Assembly: GCF_000426845.1 (NCBI RefSeq) | Contig: NZ_AUGD01000002.1 | Span: forward strand, 310,001-374,000 | Length of the DNA: 64,000 nt | Direction: 5' to 3' | Origin: Bradyrhizobium sp. in8p8 | Lineage (GTDB): Bacteria > Pseudomonadota > Alphaproteobacteria > Rhizobiales > Xanthobacteraceae | In this document: positions 25,643-35,607 of the stretch, in pieces | Position numbering within the stretch: position 1 is the stretch's first letter | Layout of the letters: every line of letters starts with the position of its first letter | The notes under the pieces: model-generated | Told to the model about the DNA's origin: nothing | The model's input: the letters and a program-made list of their open reading frames with translations, nothing else | Databases searched by the model: none | Translations under genes and position numbers: made by a program

Positions 25643-27337
25643 ATGAATCTGCTGAGTCACCTGAAGATCCGCACCAAGCTTGCCAGCATGGTCTGCCTTG
25701 CGGCGCTCACAGTCACGGCCATCATCGGCGTATCGTCGGTGCTCAGCAAGAGCCGCATGATGGAGGACCGCGTCGAGCAGATGCGGACCGCGGTAGAGCT
25801 GCTCTACAACTATGCACAGTCGCTCCAGGACGAGGTCACAGCAGGCAAGCTGACGCCGGCCGAGGCCAAGAGCATGTTCCACCAGCGCGGTCGCCGCATG
25901 AGCTTCAACGGCGGCCAAGGCTACCCGGTGGTCTATAATCAGGACACCTCCCTGGTCGTCAACGGCGCCAATCAGCAGCTCGAAGGCAAGATCACCGGCG
26001 CCAAGGATTCCAATGGCGTGCTGATCGCCGACGCCATTATCAAGGCGGGCAGCGAGACCGCGCAGGGCGGCGTGACCTCCTATCTCTACCCGCGCCCCGG
26101 CCAGACCGAGCCGGTCCGCAAGACCGTGTTCGCGCGCAAATTCGCACCATGGAACGTGACCATCAGCTACGGCGTCTACGTCGATGATATCGACGCCGAC
26201 GTGCGCGGCTTGACGCTGGAGCTGGCCGCGATCGGCGGCGGCCTGATGTTGTTGATGGCGGCGCTGTCCTGGCTGATTGCTCGCGACGTGCTCGGCGCGC
26301 TCGATCGCCAGAAGAATCGCATGCAGGAGATTTCCGAAGGAGCCATCGACAAGCCGGTCGAGGAGACCGACCGCGGCGACGAGATCGGCCGCATGGCCGA
26401 GACCCTCGAAGTGCTCCGGCAGACCGCGCTGACCGCGCGCACGCTGGAAGCCGAGCAGGTCGCCATCAAGGCCCGCACCGAGCAGGAGAAGCGCGACGCC
26501 CTGATCGCCCTCGCCGATCGCTTCGACGCCTCCGTCGGCCAGCTCGTGGGCCTGATGGCCTCCGGTTCCGGCGAGCTCGAGAACACCGCCAAGTCGATGT
26601 CCTCGACTGCCGAGGGCACCAACCGCCGCGCCGCCGTGGTCGGCTCCGCCGCCACCGAGGCCAGCCAGCGCGTCCAGACGGTGGCAGCTGCCGCCGAGGA
26701 GCTCTCCTCCTCCATCACCGAGATCAGCCGTCAGGTCGCGCAGTCCGCGGAGGTCACCGGCCGCGCCGTGGACAGCGCTCGCCGCACCGACACCATCGTC
26801 CGCGCGCTGTCGGACGGTGCGCAGCAGATCGAGCATGTGGCCGAGCTGATCTCCAGCATCGCGGCCCAGACCAACCTGCTCGCGCTCAACGCCACCATCG
26901 AAGCCGCGCGTGCCGGTGAAGCCGGCCGCGGCTTTGCCGTCGTCGCTTCCGAGGTGAAGTCGCTGGCGAGCCAGACCGCGGAAGCCACCCGCGAGATCGG
27001 CGACAAGATCGCCCAGATCCAGGGCGCAACCAAGGAAGCTGTGGACGCGATCGGCGGCATCACCGCCACCATCGAGGAGGTCAGCCGCATCGCCACCTCG
27101 ATCGGCGCCGCCATCGAGGAGCAAGGCGCCGCCACCGCCGAGATCGCGCGCAGCGTCTCGCAGACGGCGGAGGCGACCAGGGAGGTCACCACCAATATCG
27201 GCGTGGTCTCCACCGCCGCAAACGAGACCGGCAACGCCGCCGGCATGGTGCTGGCAGCAGCTTCGAGCCTCTCAAAACAGGCCGAGCAGCTCTCCGGCGA
27301 AGTCGGCACGTTCCTGGCCGGCGTGCGCGCGGCGTAG
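25643..27337 (+). CDS. Methyl-accepting chemotaxis protein (Cache sensor)
   Basis: A 564-residue chemoreceptor from ATG 25643 (AGGGG lies upstream; GTG at 25640 is an alternative). Order: membrane helix about residues 13-33, periplasmic single-Cache domain about 40-190 ([19 protein letters not shown] and [17 protein letters not shown]), helix about 193-213, HAMP about 217-270, and a long signalling coiled coil with the conserved hairpin tip around [20 protein letters not shown]. It transmits small-ligand signals to CheA/CheW. No C-terminal CheR-tethering pentapeptide is present. There are no che genes nearby, so it is an orphan receptor. Confidence 0.95.
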   Translation: MNLLSHLKIRTKLASMVCLAALTVTAIIGVSSVLSKSRMMEDRVEQMRTAVELLYNYAQSLQDEVTAGKLTPAEAKSMFHQRGRRMSFNGGQGYPVVYNQDTSLVVNGANQQLEGKITGAKDSNGVLIADAIIKAGSETAQGGVTSYLYPRPGQTEPVRKTVFARKFAPWNVTISYGVYVDDIDADVRGLTLELAAIGGGLMLLMAALSWLIARDVLGALDRQKNRMQEISEGAIDKPVEETDRGDEIGRMAETLEVLRQTALTARTLEAEQVAIKARTEQEKRDALIALADRFDASVGQLVGLMASGSGELENTAKSMSSTAEGTNRRAAVVGSAATEASQRVQTVAAAAEELSSSITEISRQVAQSAEVTGRAVDSARRTDTIVRALSDGAQQIEHVAELISSIAAQTNLLALNATIEAARAGEAGRGFAVVASEVKSLASQTAEATREIGDKIAQIQGATKEAVDAIGGITATIEEVSRIATSIGAAIEEQGAATAEIARSVSQTAEATREVTTNIGVVSTAANETGNAAGMVLAAASSLSKQAEQLSGEVGTFLAGVRAA

Positions 27338-27348
27338 CCGCTCGTTCA

Positions 27349-27463
27349 CCTCTCCCGCTTGCGGGAGAGGTCGGCGCGAAGCGTCGCGTGAGGGCTTTCT
27401 CCTCGTTGGGAGCCGCTCTGTGGAGGCCCCCTCTCCCCAGCCCTCTCCCGCAGGCGGGAGAGG
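27349..27463. repeat. Duplicated palindrome CCTCTCCCGC-NN-GCGGGAGAGG
   Basis: The same 22-bp palindrome occurs at 27349-27370 and 27442-27463, 93 bp apart, between the convergent chemoreceptor and AsmA-like genes. Flanks (TCGGCGCGAAGC and CCCCCTCTCCCC) resemble an interspersed repeat of Bradyrhizobium. Each copy folds into a 10-bp hairpin and may act as the 3' end of both genes. Confidence 0.7.
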
Positions 27464-27498
27464 AGCGCACCTTGCATCGCGGCTGCAACTGGATCGCG

Positions 27499-30400
27499 CT
27501 ACTGCCGCCGCGAGACGCTGCAGCCGCTCGACAGCTGACGGGTCGATGCCGTCGAGCCGTCGTTCGACTGCGACGGGAATTCATCGAACGGCGAGTTCTG
27601 CTTGCCGGTGTTGAATTCGAATATCTTGCGGAACAGGCCGGGCGCCATCGCCGAGATCGGATTGACGCGCATCACGGGCGCGGCCGGTGTACCGACGACC
27701 TCGTAGGTCACGCCGATCAGCCCCTCGTTGTTGCCGCCGCCGAGGAAGATGCCGAACAGGGGGATCTGGCCGAAGATGTTGTTGACGCCATACATCGGCA
27801 CGAAGGTGCCGCTCATGCACACCTGGTTGCCGGGATAGTCGATCGAGCCCTCGATGGTGGCACCGATCATCGGCCCCTTGACCACGCCGTCTCGGATCGT
27901 CAGCGCGCCGTTCTGCCGGGTGAACTCGGCACGGAGCGCGTTGAATGAGACTCCGTTGCCGGTGCCGTTGGGCGCGCCGGCGGCCACGCGCTCGAGCTGC
28001 GCCTCGCCCTTCACCGTGAAGTCGCGCACGTTGATGAGCCCCTCGCGGGCGGTGTTCGGCTCGGATGTCGGCGGCTCCATCGCCACCACCATCTGGCCGC
28101 CGACCGCCTTGGTGTAGGTGTCGGTGAAGCGCAGCAGCGCGCCAGCATCGTTGGTCTGGAGATAGATCACTTCGCGACTGCCCTGCGCGCGGCCGCCGCG
28201 AAGATCGGCTGCCACCGGCGTGTCGCGGCCGATCTTGCCGCTCAGCGTCAAGGCTTTCACGGCGCCGTTGCGCTTCGACATCTTGGCATCGACGCTGCGC
28301 ATGGCCTCGCCGTTGAACCCGGCCACGGCACCGAGCTTCACGTCGATATCGAAATCGACGTTCTTCAGCTTGCTCTTGTCCTCCTTGGAATGGCCGGAGA
28401 TCGCCGACTTCAGGAAACCGCGGCCGTCGAACACGTCGCCACGCATCGTGCCCTTGATGACGCCCTCCTGGCTGCGCTCAACTCTGAGCGAGGCCTTGTC
28501 ACCGTCTGTCGGCGCGTAAATCGGGAAATTCGCGTTCATGAGATCGCCGTTCGCGTCGACCTCGAGTGAGCCCTTGATCGAGGCACCGCCGCCCTCGATC
28601 ACGATGTCCTCGAAACGCGTCGATTGCGCCGTGGGCACCACCTTGAAGCTGGCCTTCGCGGACTTGCCCGGCAGCTTGACCCAGCCGGGCAGGATGTTGT
28701 CGAGCCGCACCGACGTCAGGTCGGCCTCGACGCCGAGCTTCGTGGTCTGATCCGCGCCGCTCGCGATCTTGCCCGACAGCCTGATCGGCAACGATCCGCT
28801 GACGGCGGGGCTGAGATCGAAGCCGAGGCGCGCGCGGCTGGCATCGTCCAGCGTCGCCTGCAGCCTCACGTCCGCGTCGCCCTCAGCCGGCTTGCGATAG
28901 TCCAGCGAGGCTGCCTGACCGTTGATCTTGACGTCGCCCTTGACCTGGTAGCCCTGGTTGTTGGCGATGATCTTGAGGCTGTTCGCCTCCAGCTTCTGGT
29001 TCATCACCAGCTTCTCGGCGGCGAAGCCGTTGAGGTCGGCGGTGACGGAATAGGTGGTGTCGGCCTTGGTCAGCTCGCCCTTGACCGGCATGCCGAGCTG
29101 GATGTTCGCGGTGAACGTCCCCTTGCTGGTGTTGGGATCGATGACCGTCGCGGAGAGATCGCTCAGCCGGTCATTGGCGAGCATTTCAGCGGCGGCAGGC
29201 ACCGGGCCATCGACGCGGAACCTGCTTCGCGACGGCGACGGCTTGGGCGCCATGTCCGGCACCTCGAACACGAAGTCTGAGATCGTAACCTTGCGGCCCG
29301 AGGGCGTATCGGCAACGCCCTGCCCGATGTTCACGGTCGCAGTGCGCCCGGTCACGCGCGCCCTCAGATCGGCATCGCGCACCACCGGCATGCCATCCAC
29401 GGGGCGAACTGCGACGCCGCTCGCCACGATGTTGACGGACAGGCCGTCGTCCGGGATTGGCGGTCCCTTGCGCGGCAGGTTCTTCGTCGGCGAGTTGACG
29501 CCGATCTCGATGCGCTGGAGCGTTCCGCGCTCGATCCGCTCGATCACCCATTCGCGCAGTTCGGGGACGATCAGCGTCGGCCACATCCGCTTCAAGGCGG
29601 AAGCCGACATCGGCGTTCCCGCAAAGCCGAGAGTGAGCCGGGGCTCGCCGGAATAATCGATGGCGCCAGTGCCGGCAACGCCGATCTCGCCGTTGGAGAC
29701 ATCCGCCTGTGTCAGCAGGAGGCGCTTGTGATCCGTGTCGAAGCGAAAGCCGATCGCAATGCGGTTGAAGACGAGCGGCGGCTCGTTATCGATGCCGCCA
29801 AGCAGGATCGAACCGCCGCTGAATCCGAGCTGCCAGTCATTCCTGGTGCCGTTGGGCGGCTCGAGATGGGCCAGCAATGTCAGGCGGTTCGCGCCGGAGA
29901 GGATCTTGAAGGGTGCGACCAGCACGCGCCGGTTGGCGTCCCACTCGACGTTGATCTCGGCCGAGTCGATCCCCATCGGATAGTCGGGCGTATCGGTGTC
30001 GATGATGTTGCCGGCACCCACCGCGATCTTGCCGCGGAAGAAGGTCGGCACGCCGTCGCGGCCGAGTTCGCCCTTGAGCTCGCCCGTCAGCGGCATATCC
30101 GCCGTATAGGTGAGGTCCTTCACCCGCAGCGCCAGGAGGATGTTGGAGGTCGAGACCTTGTCGGCCTTGATGTCGACGGACCGCACGCCGTTCTCGGCAG
30201 GGCCGATCGTGGCGCGCAGCAACCACGGGCGCGCGCCCTCCTCGCCGAGGCTGAGCGCGATACCGCCGCGGCTCGGCCGGCGCAGGCTGAGGGTGATGTT
30301 CTCGAACGACCATTTGCTGCCGCGCTGCTGGTCGTCGACGATCAGATTGCCGTTCTTCAGGCCGATCTCGTTGAGGTTCTGGCCGTCGAGTCCCGTCATG

Positions 30401-31335
30401 CTCAGACTGTCGAGCCAGTCGAGGCTTTGGAGGATGCCGCTCTGCCCCGCCGCCTGCGGTGAGGCCTGCGGCGCTTCGGGACTCGTTGGCTGAGCAGCGA
30501 ACGGCGGCGGGGGCACCCCGTTGCGGGGGAATGTCGGCGGCAGGCCCGCGTCCTTCTTGGACGCGACGCCGGTCGCAAGCGGCTTGGTGGTGTCGCCGGC
30601 GGACACGGTGACAGTGCCATCAGGCGCGATGCGGATCGCGAGCTCGGCATCGACGAGATTAAGGCTTTCGGCGCGCAGCCGCCCCATCAGCAGACCCGCA
30701 CCCGACAGCTTCACCTCGGCCTTCGGCGCGCTGGCAACCACGGCCTGATCGCGATCGCGAACGATGATGTCCCGGATGCGTACGGCGATGCGAACCCGGC
30801 CGGCGCGCTCGATCTGGGTACCGCCGACCTCGACCGTGTTGCCGTGACCGATATTGTCTTCGATCGCGGCCGCCAGCCATGGCGTTGCGATATCCAGATT
30901 GATCGGACCGGCGCCGAGCCGCCACCACAGCGCACCGAAACAGCCGACGAAAATGACGAGCACGGCGCCGACGACAACGGCCAGACGCTTCAGCCAGCGG
31001 CCTCCACCCATCCAACGGCGCAATGAACCGAATCCGTCTCCGAAACGATGGAAACCCGAACCGGAACGCGCCAGCAGCCGGCGTGCGCGATGGCCCGCCG
31101 CCGCTTCCTGATCCGGATCCCACTCGGCATCGTCCCATTCCTGCGGCTCGTATTGGCCGCTGCGCCGATCAAAATTCCGGTTGTAGTCCTGGGGCGACGT
31201 ATTCCTTGCCATTGCCTCTTGATACAAGCGCCCGTCGTAGGGGTGAGCGCCGCCGGGACCGCAGCCGTTCACAGGACGCGAAGCCCCCTGCGCCGGCACT
31301 GCCGCCATACCTCGAATATTCCTGCTGTTCGTCAT
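27499..31335 (-). CDS. Large AsmA-like / DUF3971 envelope protein (YhdP-type)
   Basis: A 1278-residue protein with a cytosolic N-terminus of about 110 charged residues, one membrane helix (LAVVVGAVLVIFVGCFGALWW, about residues 118-138) and a very long periplasmic beta-rich region with the AsmA-like repeating pattern. DUF3971-type sequence lies in the middle and an AsmA C-terminal region at the end. Proteins of this TamB/AsmA/YhdP group form long grooves that move phospholipids to the outer membrane. The start is uncertain: ATG at 31335, 31308 and 31212 are all possible, and the last begins with MARNTSPQDYNRNF. It is divergent from the peroxiredoxin gene. Confidence 0.88.
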   Translation of the reverse strand: MTNSRNIRGMAAVPAQGASRPVNGCGPGGAHPYDGRLYQEAMARNTSPQDYNRNFDRRSGQYEPQEWDDAEWDPDQEAAAGHRARRLLARSGSGFHRFGDGFGSLRRWMGGGRWLKRLAVVVGAVLVIFVGCFGALWWRLGAGPINLDIATPWLAAAIEDNIGHGNTVEVGGTQIERAGRVRIAVRIRDIIVRDRDQAVVASAPKAEVKLSGAGLLMGRLRAESLNLVDAELAIRIAPDGTVTVSAGDTTKPLATGVASKKDAGLPPTFPRNGVPPPPFAAQPTSPEAPQASPQAAGQSGILQSLDWLDSLSMTGLDGQNLNEIGLKNGNLIVDDQQRGSKWSFENITLSLRRPSRGGIALSLGEEGARPWLLRATIGPAENGVRSVDIKADKVSTSNILLALRVKDLTYTADMPLTGELKGELGRDGVPTFFRGKIAVGAGNIIDTDTPDYPMGIDSAEINVEWDANRRVLVAPFKILSGANRLTLLAHLEPPNGTRNDWQLGFSGGSILLGGIDNEPPLVFNRIAIGFRFDTDHKRLLLTQADVSNGEIGVAGTGAIDYSGEPRLTLGFAGTPMSASALKRMWPTLIVPELREWVIERIERGTLQRIEIGVNSPTKNLPRKGPPIPDDGLSVNIVASGVAVRPVDGMPVVRDADLRARVTGRTATVNIGQGVADTPSGRKVTISDFVFEVPDMAPKPSPSRSRFRVDGPVPAAAEMLANDRLSDLSATVIDPNTSKGTFTANIQLGMPVKGELTKADTTYSVTADLNGFAAEKLVMNQKLEANSLKIIANNQGYQVKGDVKINGQAASLDYRKPAEGDADVRLQATLDDASRARLGFDLSPAVSGSLPIRLSGKIASGADQTTKLGVEADLTSVRLDNILPGWVKLPGKSAKASFKVVPTAQSTRFEDIVIEGGGASIKGSLEVDANGDLMNANFPIYAPTDGDKASLRVERSQEGVIKGTMRGDVFDGRGFLKSAISGHSKEDKSKLKNVDFDIDVKLGAVAGFNGEAMRSVDAKMSKRNGAVKALTLSGKIGRDTPVAADLRGGRAQGSREVIYLQTNDAGALLRFTDTYTKAVGGQMVVAMEPPTSEPNTAREGLINVRDFTVKGEAQLERVAAGAPNGTGNGVSFNALRAEFTRQNGALTIRDGVVKGPMIGATIEGSIDYPGNQVCMSGTFVPMYGVNNIFGQIPLFGIFLGGGNNEGLIGVTYEVVGTPAAPVMRVNPISAMAPGLFRKIFEFNTGKQNSPFDEFPSQSNDGSTASTRQLSSGCSVSRRQ

Positions 31336-31503
31336 TTCGCCCCGGGAGCGCGTTCAACGAGCAGTGGGGTGGTGCGTGGAATTCCTTGTAACCATACTCC
31401 GGCGCCGCCAAACTTGCCCAGCCGAGGGCGCGATTCCAGCACGCCGGACGAGAGCTGCAATACCGCTTCGGTTGACCCGCCGAAAGCGTCGAAAGGAAGG
31501 CGT

Positions 31504-32192
31504 ATGTCCAAGAAATCCCGCAAGAAATCGTCCAAAACGTCCTCCGGCAGCCCGACCGCCAAAAAGAAGACCGCAAAAACGCAGGCATCGACTCAAACAA
31601 GGTCCGCGAAAACACAGCGGACCCCGGCAAGCAAATCAACCGGGACCATAGCAAAAGCAGGATCACATAAGGCCGCATCGAAACAGTTAAATACGTCCAA
31701 ATCGTCTCCCCCACCCGCTCGGGCGAAGTCCGGCCTGGCCGAAGGCCAAAAGGCCCCCGGCTTCAGCCTGCCGCGCGATGGCGGCGACACCGTCACACTG
31801 GCGGACTATGCCGGCCGCAAACTGGTCCTGTTCTTCTACCCCCGTGCCGATACGCCTGGCTGTACCCGCGAGGCGATCGACTTCACTCGCCTCGCCGAAG
31901 CCTTCTCTGCCGCCGGCACTGCCGTGCTCGGCATCTCCGCCGACCCGTTGAAGGCCCAGGAGAAATTTCGCGACAAGCACAAGCTCGCCATCCCGCTCAT
32001 CTCGGATGAGAAACATGAGGTGCTCGATGCCTATGGCGCCTGGGGGGAAAAATCCATGTATGGCAAGAGCTTCCTGGGAGTTCTTCGGACAACAATCCTG
32101 ATCGGGACCGACGGTAAGGTGGCACGGATCTGGCGCAATGTCCGGGTCGATGTCATGCCGACGACGTGCTGGAGGCGGCAAGAAGTCTTTAA
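31504..32192 (+). CDS. Peroxiredoxin (Bcp/PrxQ-like) with a C-terminal frameshift
   Basis: ATG at 31504 follows AAGGAAGG. Residues 1-75 are a lysine/serine/threonine-rich low-complexity extension (KKSRKKSSKTSS, TAKKKTAKTQ). Then comes a thioredoxin-fold peroxiredoxin with peroxidatic cysteine in PRADTPGCTREAIDF; the usual second cysteine five residues on is absent. At 32149-32155 the frame breaks: GATGTCATG should read GATGGTCATG. Restoring one G gives the normal ending DGHADDVLEAARSL and a stop at 32190. As written, the frame runs on to 32571 into the next gene with no family resemblance. It is a real gene with a mutation or base-call error. Confidence 0.8.
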
Positions 32193-32303
32193 CCAGTCCG
32201 TCGAATTCGCGCGTTCCCATTTCCGGAAAATTAACCATGACCGGCCCAGATTGCTGCGGCAATTGAGCCGCAAGGAACCCATCCGACCGGCGCGGGAGTG
32301 CCG

Positions 32304-33659
32304 ATGTCGAAAAGTTCTGCCCAATACTCGCAGTACCCCCAACATCACCCTCACGACCACGGACGAGCCTTCCAGCGCCGCCCGGCTGCTGCGGCGGCGG
32401 CAACTGCGATTCCCCTGCCCCCCACCGACGATGCCTACACCATCGTCCATGCCGGCAAGCAGGTCCGCTTTGGGCCCGTCGTATTCTGGATCGTCGTTGG
32501 CACCGTGGTGCTGCTGGGGCTGTGGTCGGCGGCGACGGCCACTTATTTTGCCTTCCGCGACGACGTTCTGACCCGGCTGATCGCCCGCCAGGCCGAGATG
32601 CAATACGCTTATGAAGATCGAATCGCCGAGCTGCGCGCCAGGGTCGACCGCACCACCAGCCGCCAGCTGCTTGACCAGGAGCAGTTCGACCAGAAGCTCG
32701 ACCAGATCATGAAGCGCCAGACGGCGCTGGAGTCCCGGGCCACGGCGCTCGGGGCCATGCCCGACGTGACTGGCTCGATTCCCCGCTCGGCCCCGCAGCG
32801 CGGCGACGCAGCCCATACCACACCGAAGCCATCGCCGATCAGCGACACCGTCATCTTCGTGGCGCCGCCGGACCGGGAAGCGCGCCTCGAATCGCGCGCG
32901 CCGACCGTGGTGGCAGCGCCGAGCAGTCAATTTGCCCGGAATCAAAGCTTCGAGAACGTGCTGGTCCGGCTCACGAACTCGCTTGACCAGGTCGAGCGGC
33001 GCCAGATGGCGGCGCTCAGCGCCGTCGAGGAAAGCATGGACTCACGCATGCGGCGGATGCGCGGCGTGGTCAGCGATCTCGGCTTGAACCTTGCCCATCT
33101 CGAAGCCGCCGTGCCGCGCACCGCGATGGGCGGGCCGTTCGTGCCCATCAAGCTGACGGCCAATGCCGGACCGTTCGAGAAGCAGCTCCATCGTATCAAC
33201 ACCACACGCGCCGAGATGGATCGTCTCAATCGCACGCTGGCGTTGGTCCCCTACCGCAAGCCCGTCATCGGCGAGGTAGAGTTCACCTCCGGTTTCGGCG
33301 TGCGCAGCGATCCCTTCCTGGGCCGGCCCGCGATGCACACCGGCCTCGATTTCCGCGCTGCCACCGGTGACCCGGTCCGCGCCACGGCCTTTGGAAAGGT
33401 GATTTCCGCCGGCTGGTCCGGCGGCTACGGCCGCATGGTCGAGGTCGATCACGGCAATGGGCTTTCCACCCGCTACGGCCATCTCTCCGAGATCAACGTC
33501 AAGGTCGGCGAGATAGTGAAGATCGGCCAGGTCATCGGGCTCGTCGGCTCGACCGGCCGTTCGACCGGTCCCCACCTGCACTATGAGACCCGCATCGAAG
33601 GCGAAGCGGTGGATCCGCAAAAATTCTTGCGCGCTGGCGTCCGGCTCAGCGCGGGTTGA
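32304..33659 (+). CDS. M23-family metallopeptidase (LytM domain) with coiled coil
   Basis: A 451-residue envelope protein from ATG 32304 (GGGAG upstream). A proline/histidine-rich N-terminus is followed by a membrane helix (VFWIVVGTVVLLGLWSAA, about residues 58-78). A coiled coil follows at about 90-150, and the C-terminal LytM domain (about 330-445) has zinc ligands in HTGLDF and HLHYE. The domain reads TSGFGVRSDPF, YGRMVEVDHGNGLSTRYGH and SGPH-type STGRSTGPHLHYE, so it should be catalytically active. It is likely to cut peptidoglycan cross-links or activate amidases, such as the one encoded at 40457-41752. Confidence 0.93.
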   Translation: MSKSSAQYSQYPQHHPHDHGRAFQRRPAAAAAATAIPLPPTDDAYTIVHAGKQVRFGPVVFWIVVGTVVLLGLWSAATATYFAFRDDVLTRLIARQAEMQYAYEDRIAELRARVDRTTSRQLLDQEQFDQKLDQIMKRQTALESRATALGAMPDVTGSIPRSAPQRGDAAHTTPKPSPISDTVIFVAPPDREARLESRAPTVVAAPSSQFARNQSFENVLVRLTNSLDQVERRQMAALSAVEESMDSRMRRMRGVVSDLGLNLAHLEAAVPRTAMGGPFVPIKLTANAGPFEKQLHRINTTRAEMDRLNRTLALVPYRKPVIGEVEFTSGFGVRSDPFLGRPAMHTGLDFRAATGDPVRATAFGKVISAGWSGGYGRMVEVDHGNGLSTRYGHLSEINVKVGEIVKIGQVIGLVGSTGRSTGPHLHYETRIEGEAVDPQKFLRAGVRLSAG

Positions 33660-33723
33660 GCCTGCGCTTCTCTCATCGGAACGTCGGGGCGAAAGCCATT
33701 GGAAGCGACTGGTGGCCAAGAGC

Positions 33724-34635
33724 TCATGCGCCGCGGCGCAGCAGGCCAACCGCACGTCCGTCGATCACGAGCAGCGCGCTGCCGATGACGATCGCGCCCA
33801 CGATCGCACGCATGGAAATCGGCTCCCCCAGCACCAGCCATCCCAGAAGGATGGCGGTGACGGGAATGAGCAGCGTCACCAGCATCACGTTGCTCGCGCC
33901 CGAGCGCCGCACGATCTGAAAGAAGACGATATAGGCAAGCGCGGTCGAGAGCGTGGCGAGGCCAAGCACGGCAAGCCAGGTCGCAAGGGCCGGCATCGGC
34001 AGTTGCCAGGGCCGCTCCACAGTGCCGGCGACCACCGCCATCATCACGGTTGAAGCCATCAGTTGAAATGTCGCCGTTCCGAGCGGGGCTGAGTTTTTCA
34101 GCAACCGGCGCGCGGCGAGCGCTGCAAGACCGTAGCTGAAGGCGCCGCCGAGGCAGAGCAGGATGCCGAGCCCCTGCCCAGGCCTTGCCTCAATACCCCA
34201 TCCGCGCAGGATGACCACGCCGACGATCCCCAATGCGACGCCGGCAATCCGCCGCATCTGCAACGTCTCTTCGCCTGCCATCGCCATGACGATGACCGTG
34301 CACATCGGCGTGGTCGCGTTCAGGATCGACCCCAGCCCGCTCGGAATGAACGTCTGGCCAATCACGATCAACGAGAACGGGATGACATTGTTGAGCAGCC
34401 CGATCGCGACGAAGGGCGTCCACTCCGCCATGCTCTTGGGAAAGCCGATCCCCTGCATGCGGAGCAATGGCGCAAGAATGGCCGCTCCGAACGCGACACG
34501 CAGCAACACGAGCGTCAGAGGCGGCAATTCGCGCAGAGCCGCTCCGTTGAAGAAGAACGAACCGCCCCAGAGAATGGAGAGCGCCGCAAGCAGCGACCAG
34601 TCCCGACCATCGATCCTGTTGGCATTGATGGTCAT
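33724..34635 (-). CDS. EamA/DMT-family transporter
   Basis: A 303-residue inner-membrane protein with ten helices made of two EamA repeats. The first starts SLLAALSILWGGSFFFNGAAL and the second LGILLCLGGAFSYGLAALAAR; each ends in LxxGExxx (MAGEETLQM and VLGEPISM). This is the drug/metabolite exporter (RhaT/YdcZ-like) superfamily, usually for amino acids or other small metabolites. It appears to be a single-gene unit. Confidence 0.92.
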   Translation of the reverse strand: MTINANRIDGRDWSLLAALSILWGGSFFFNGAALRELPPLTLVLLRVAFGAAILAPLLRMQGIGFPKSMAEWTPFVAIGLLNNVIPFSLIVIGQTFIPSGLGSILNATTPMCTVIVMAMAGEETLQMRRIAGVALGIVGVVILRGWGIEARPGQGLGILLCLGGAFSYGLAALAARRLLKNSAPLGTATFQLMASTVMMAVVAGTVERPWQLPMPALATWLAVLGLATLSTALAYIVFFQIVRRSGASNVMLVTLLIPVTAILLGWLVLGEPISMRAIVGAIVIGSALLVIDGRAVGLLRRGA

Positions 34636-34728
34636 ACGCGGCTCATCGACAAGCTAACGATCACAAAGGCCGGCAGGAGACAGCAAAGCCGGCGGCGAAA
34701 TTCAGGGCGCCTGGCCTCTAGAAGGGGC

Positions 34729-35517
34729 CTACAGCCCGTTTCGCGCAACGAGGATTTCACCGACAGCTCTTTCGACCTGTTGCCAGTCCGTCGCCGGAAC
34801 GATCTTCAAGGCAGCGTCGAGCGAGCACGTCCGTTGTTCGTGCTCTCTCGCCAGTGCTGCCAGGTCGATCTGTATCTCGGATCGAAGTTGGCCTGATGCC
34901 ACCTGCTCGATCCGCGCCGCCATCTGCTCCATGAGGCGAACGTGAAACGACTTCATCTCTTCGATGAATTCGCTTTGCGACACGCGATAGGAGCCGAGGC
35001 TCGCCGACCACGCCGGCGATCCACCGAGTTGGCGATCGCGATTATCCCACTCGATGTGCACATGCTCTTCATCGGACCAGATTGCGATGTTGGCCGATGG
35101 AGCCAGGTACGAACTGTCCAGACGACGCTTTCCGACCCACATGACTGCAACGTCGGCAGAGTCAAAAAGGCCATCCTCATCGGGGACGTCATCGGCTCTC
35201 TCGCACCAGGCCTCATGGGCGCTTCGCAGAATTCCGGCCCCGTCGCCGGAGATGTACGGCACGAGCGCATCAGGAACCGGCTCGAGTATGTAGGGAAGCA
35301 TGTCCATCAAGTCCTCGTAGAGGCGGACGACTTGATAGGTGCAATAGCGCTCTGCACCGGCAGCCCGGGCATGGTCGCTGTATTCGAAGAGTGTGGCTTC
35401 ACCGGCTTGTATCCAGTACTCGCCGAAAGTGAGACCAAACCAATGAAGGCAATAGCTCCCCGGCTGGCCCCAGGGGATGATCTTTTCGAGTGGCGCGAGC
35501 GTGAAGTTGATGAGCAC
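34729..35517 (-). CDS. DUF5984-like protein, unknown function
   Basis: Begins at GTG 35517 with MLINFTLAPLEKIIPWGQPG, then CLHWFGLTFGEYWIQAG, which matches the N-terminal pattern I know from DUF5984 proteins. The 262-residue protein is acidic and soluble with many tryptophans and tyrosines. Such proteins appear sporadically and some are thought to serve as immunity or stress proteins, but function is not established. Codon use is less GC-rich than in its neighbours by eye. It does not overlap any other gene, and its neighbours offer no clue. Confidence 0.7.
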   Translation of the reverse strand: MLINFTLAPLEKIIPWGQPGSYCLHWFGLTFGEYWIQAGEATLFEYSDHARAAGAERYCTYQVVRLYEDLMDMLPYILEPVPDALVPYISGDGAGILRSAHEAWCERADDVPDEDGLFDSADVAVMWVGKRRLDSSYLAPSANIAIWSDEEHVHIEWDNRDRQLGGSPAWSASLGSYRVSQSEFIEEMKSFHVRLMEQMAARIEQVASGQLRSEIQIDLAALAREHEQRTCSLDAALKIVPATDWQQVERAVGEILVARNGL

Positions 35518-35607
35518 GACGAACCCTGGCCTGACTACGGAGAGACAGATCTAGTCCACCGCGATCGATCTTCCCACCCGATTTCAGGCAGCAGGTTCGT
35601 GAGCCCG

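Noticed and set aside
31048..31503. N-terminal extension of the peroxiredoxin frame
   Set aside because: This overlaps the divergent AsmA-like gene and reads as non-protein; the ATG at 31504 has a strong ribosome site.
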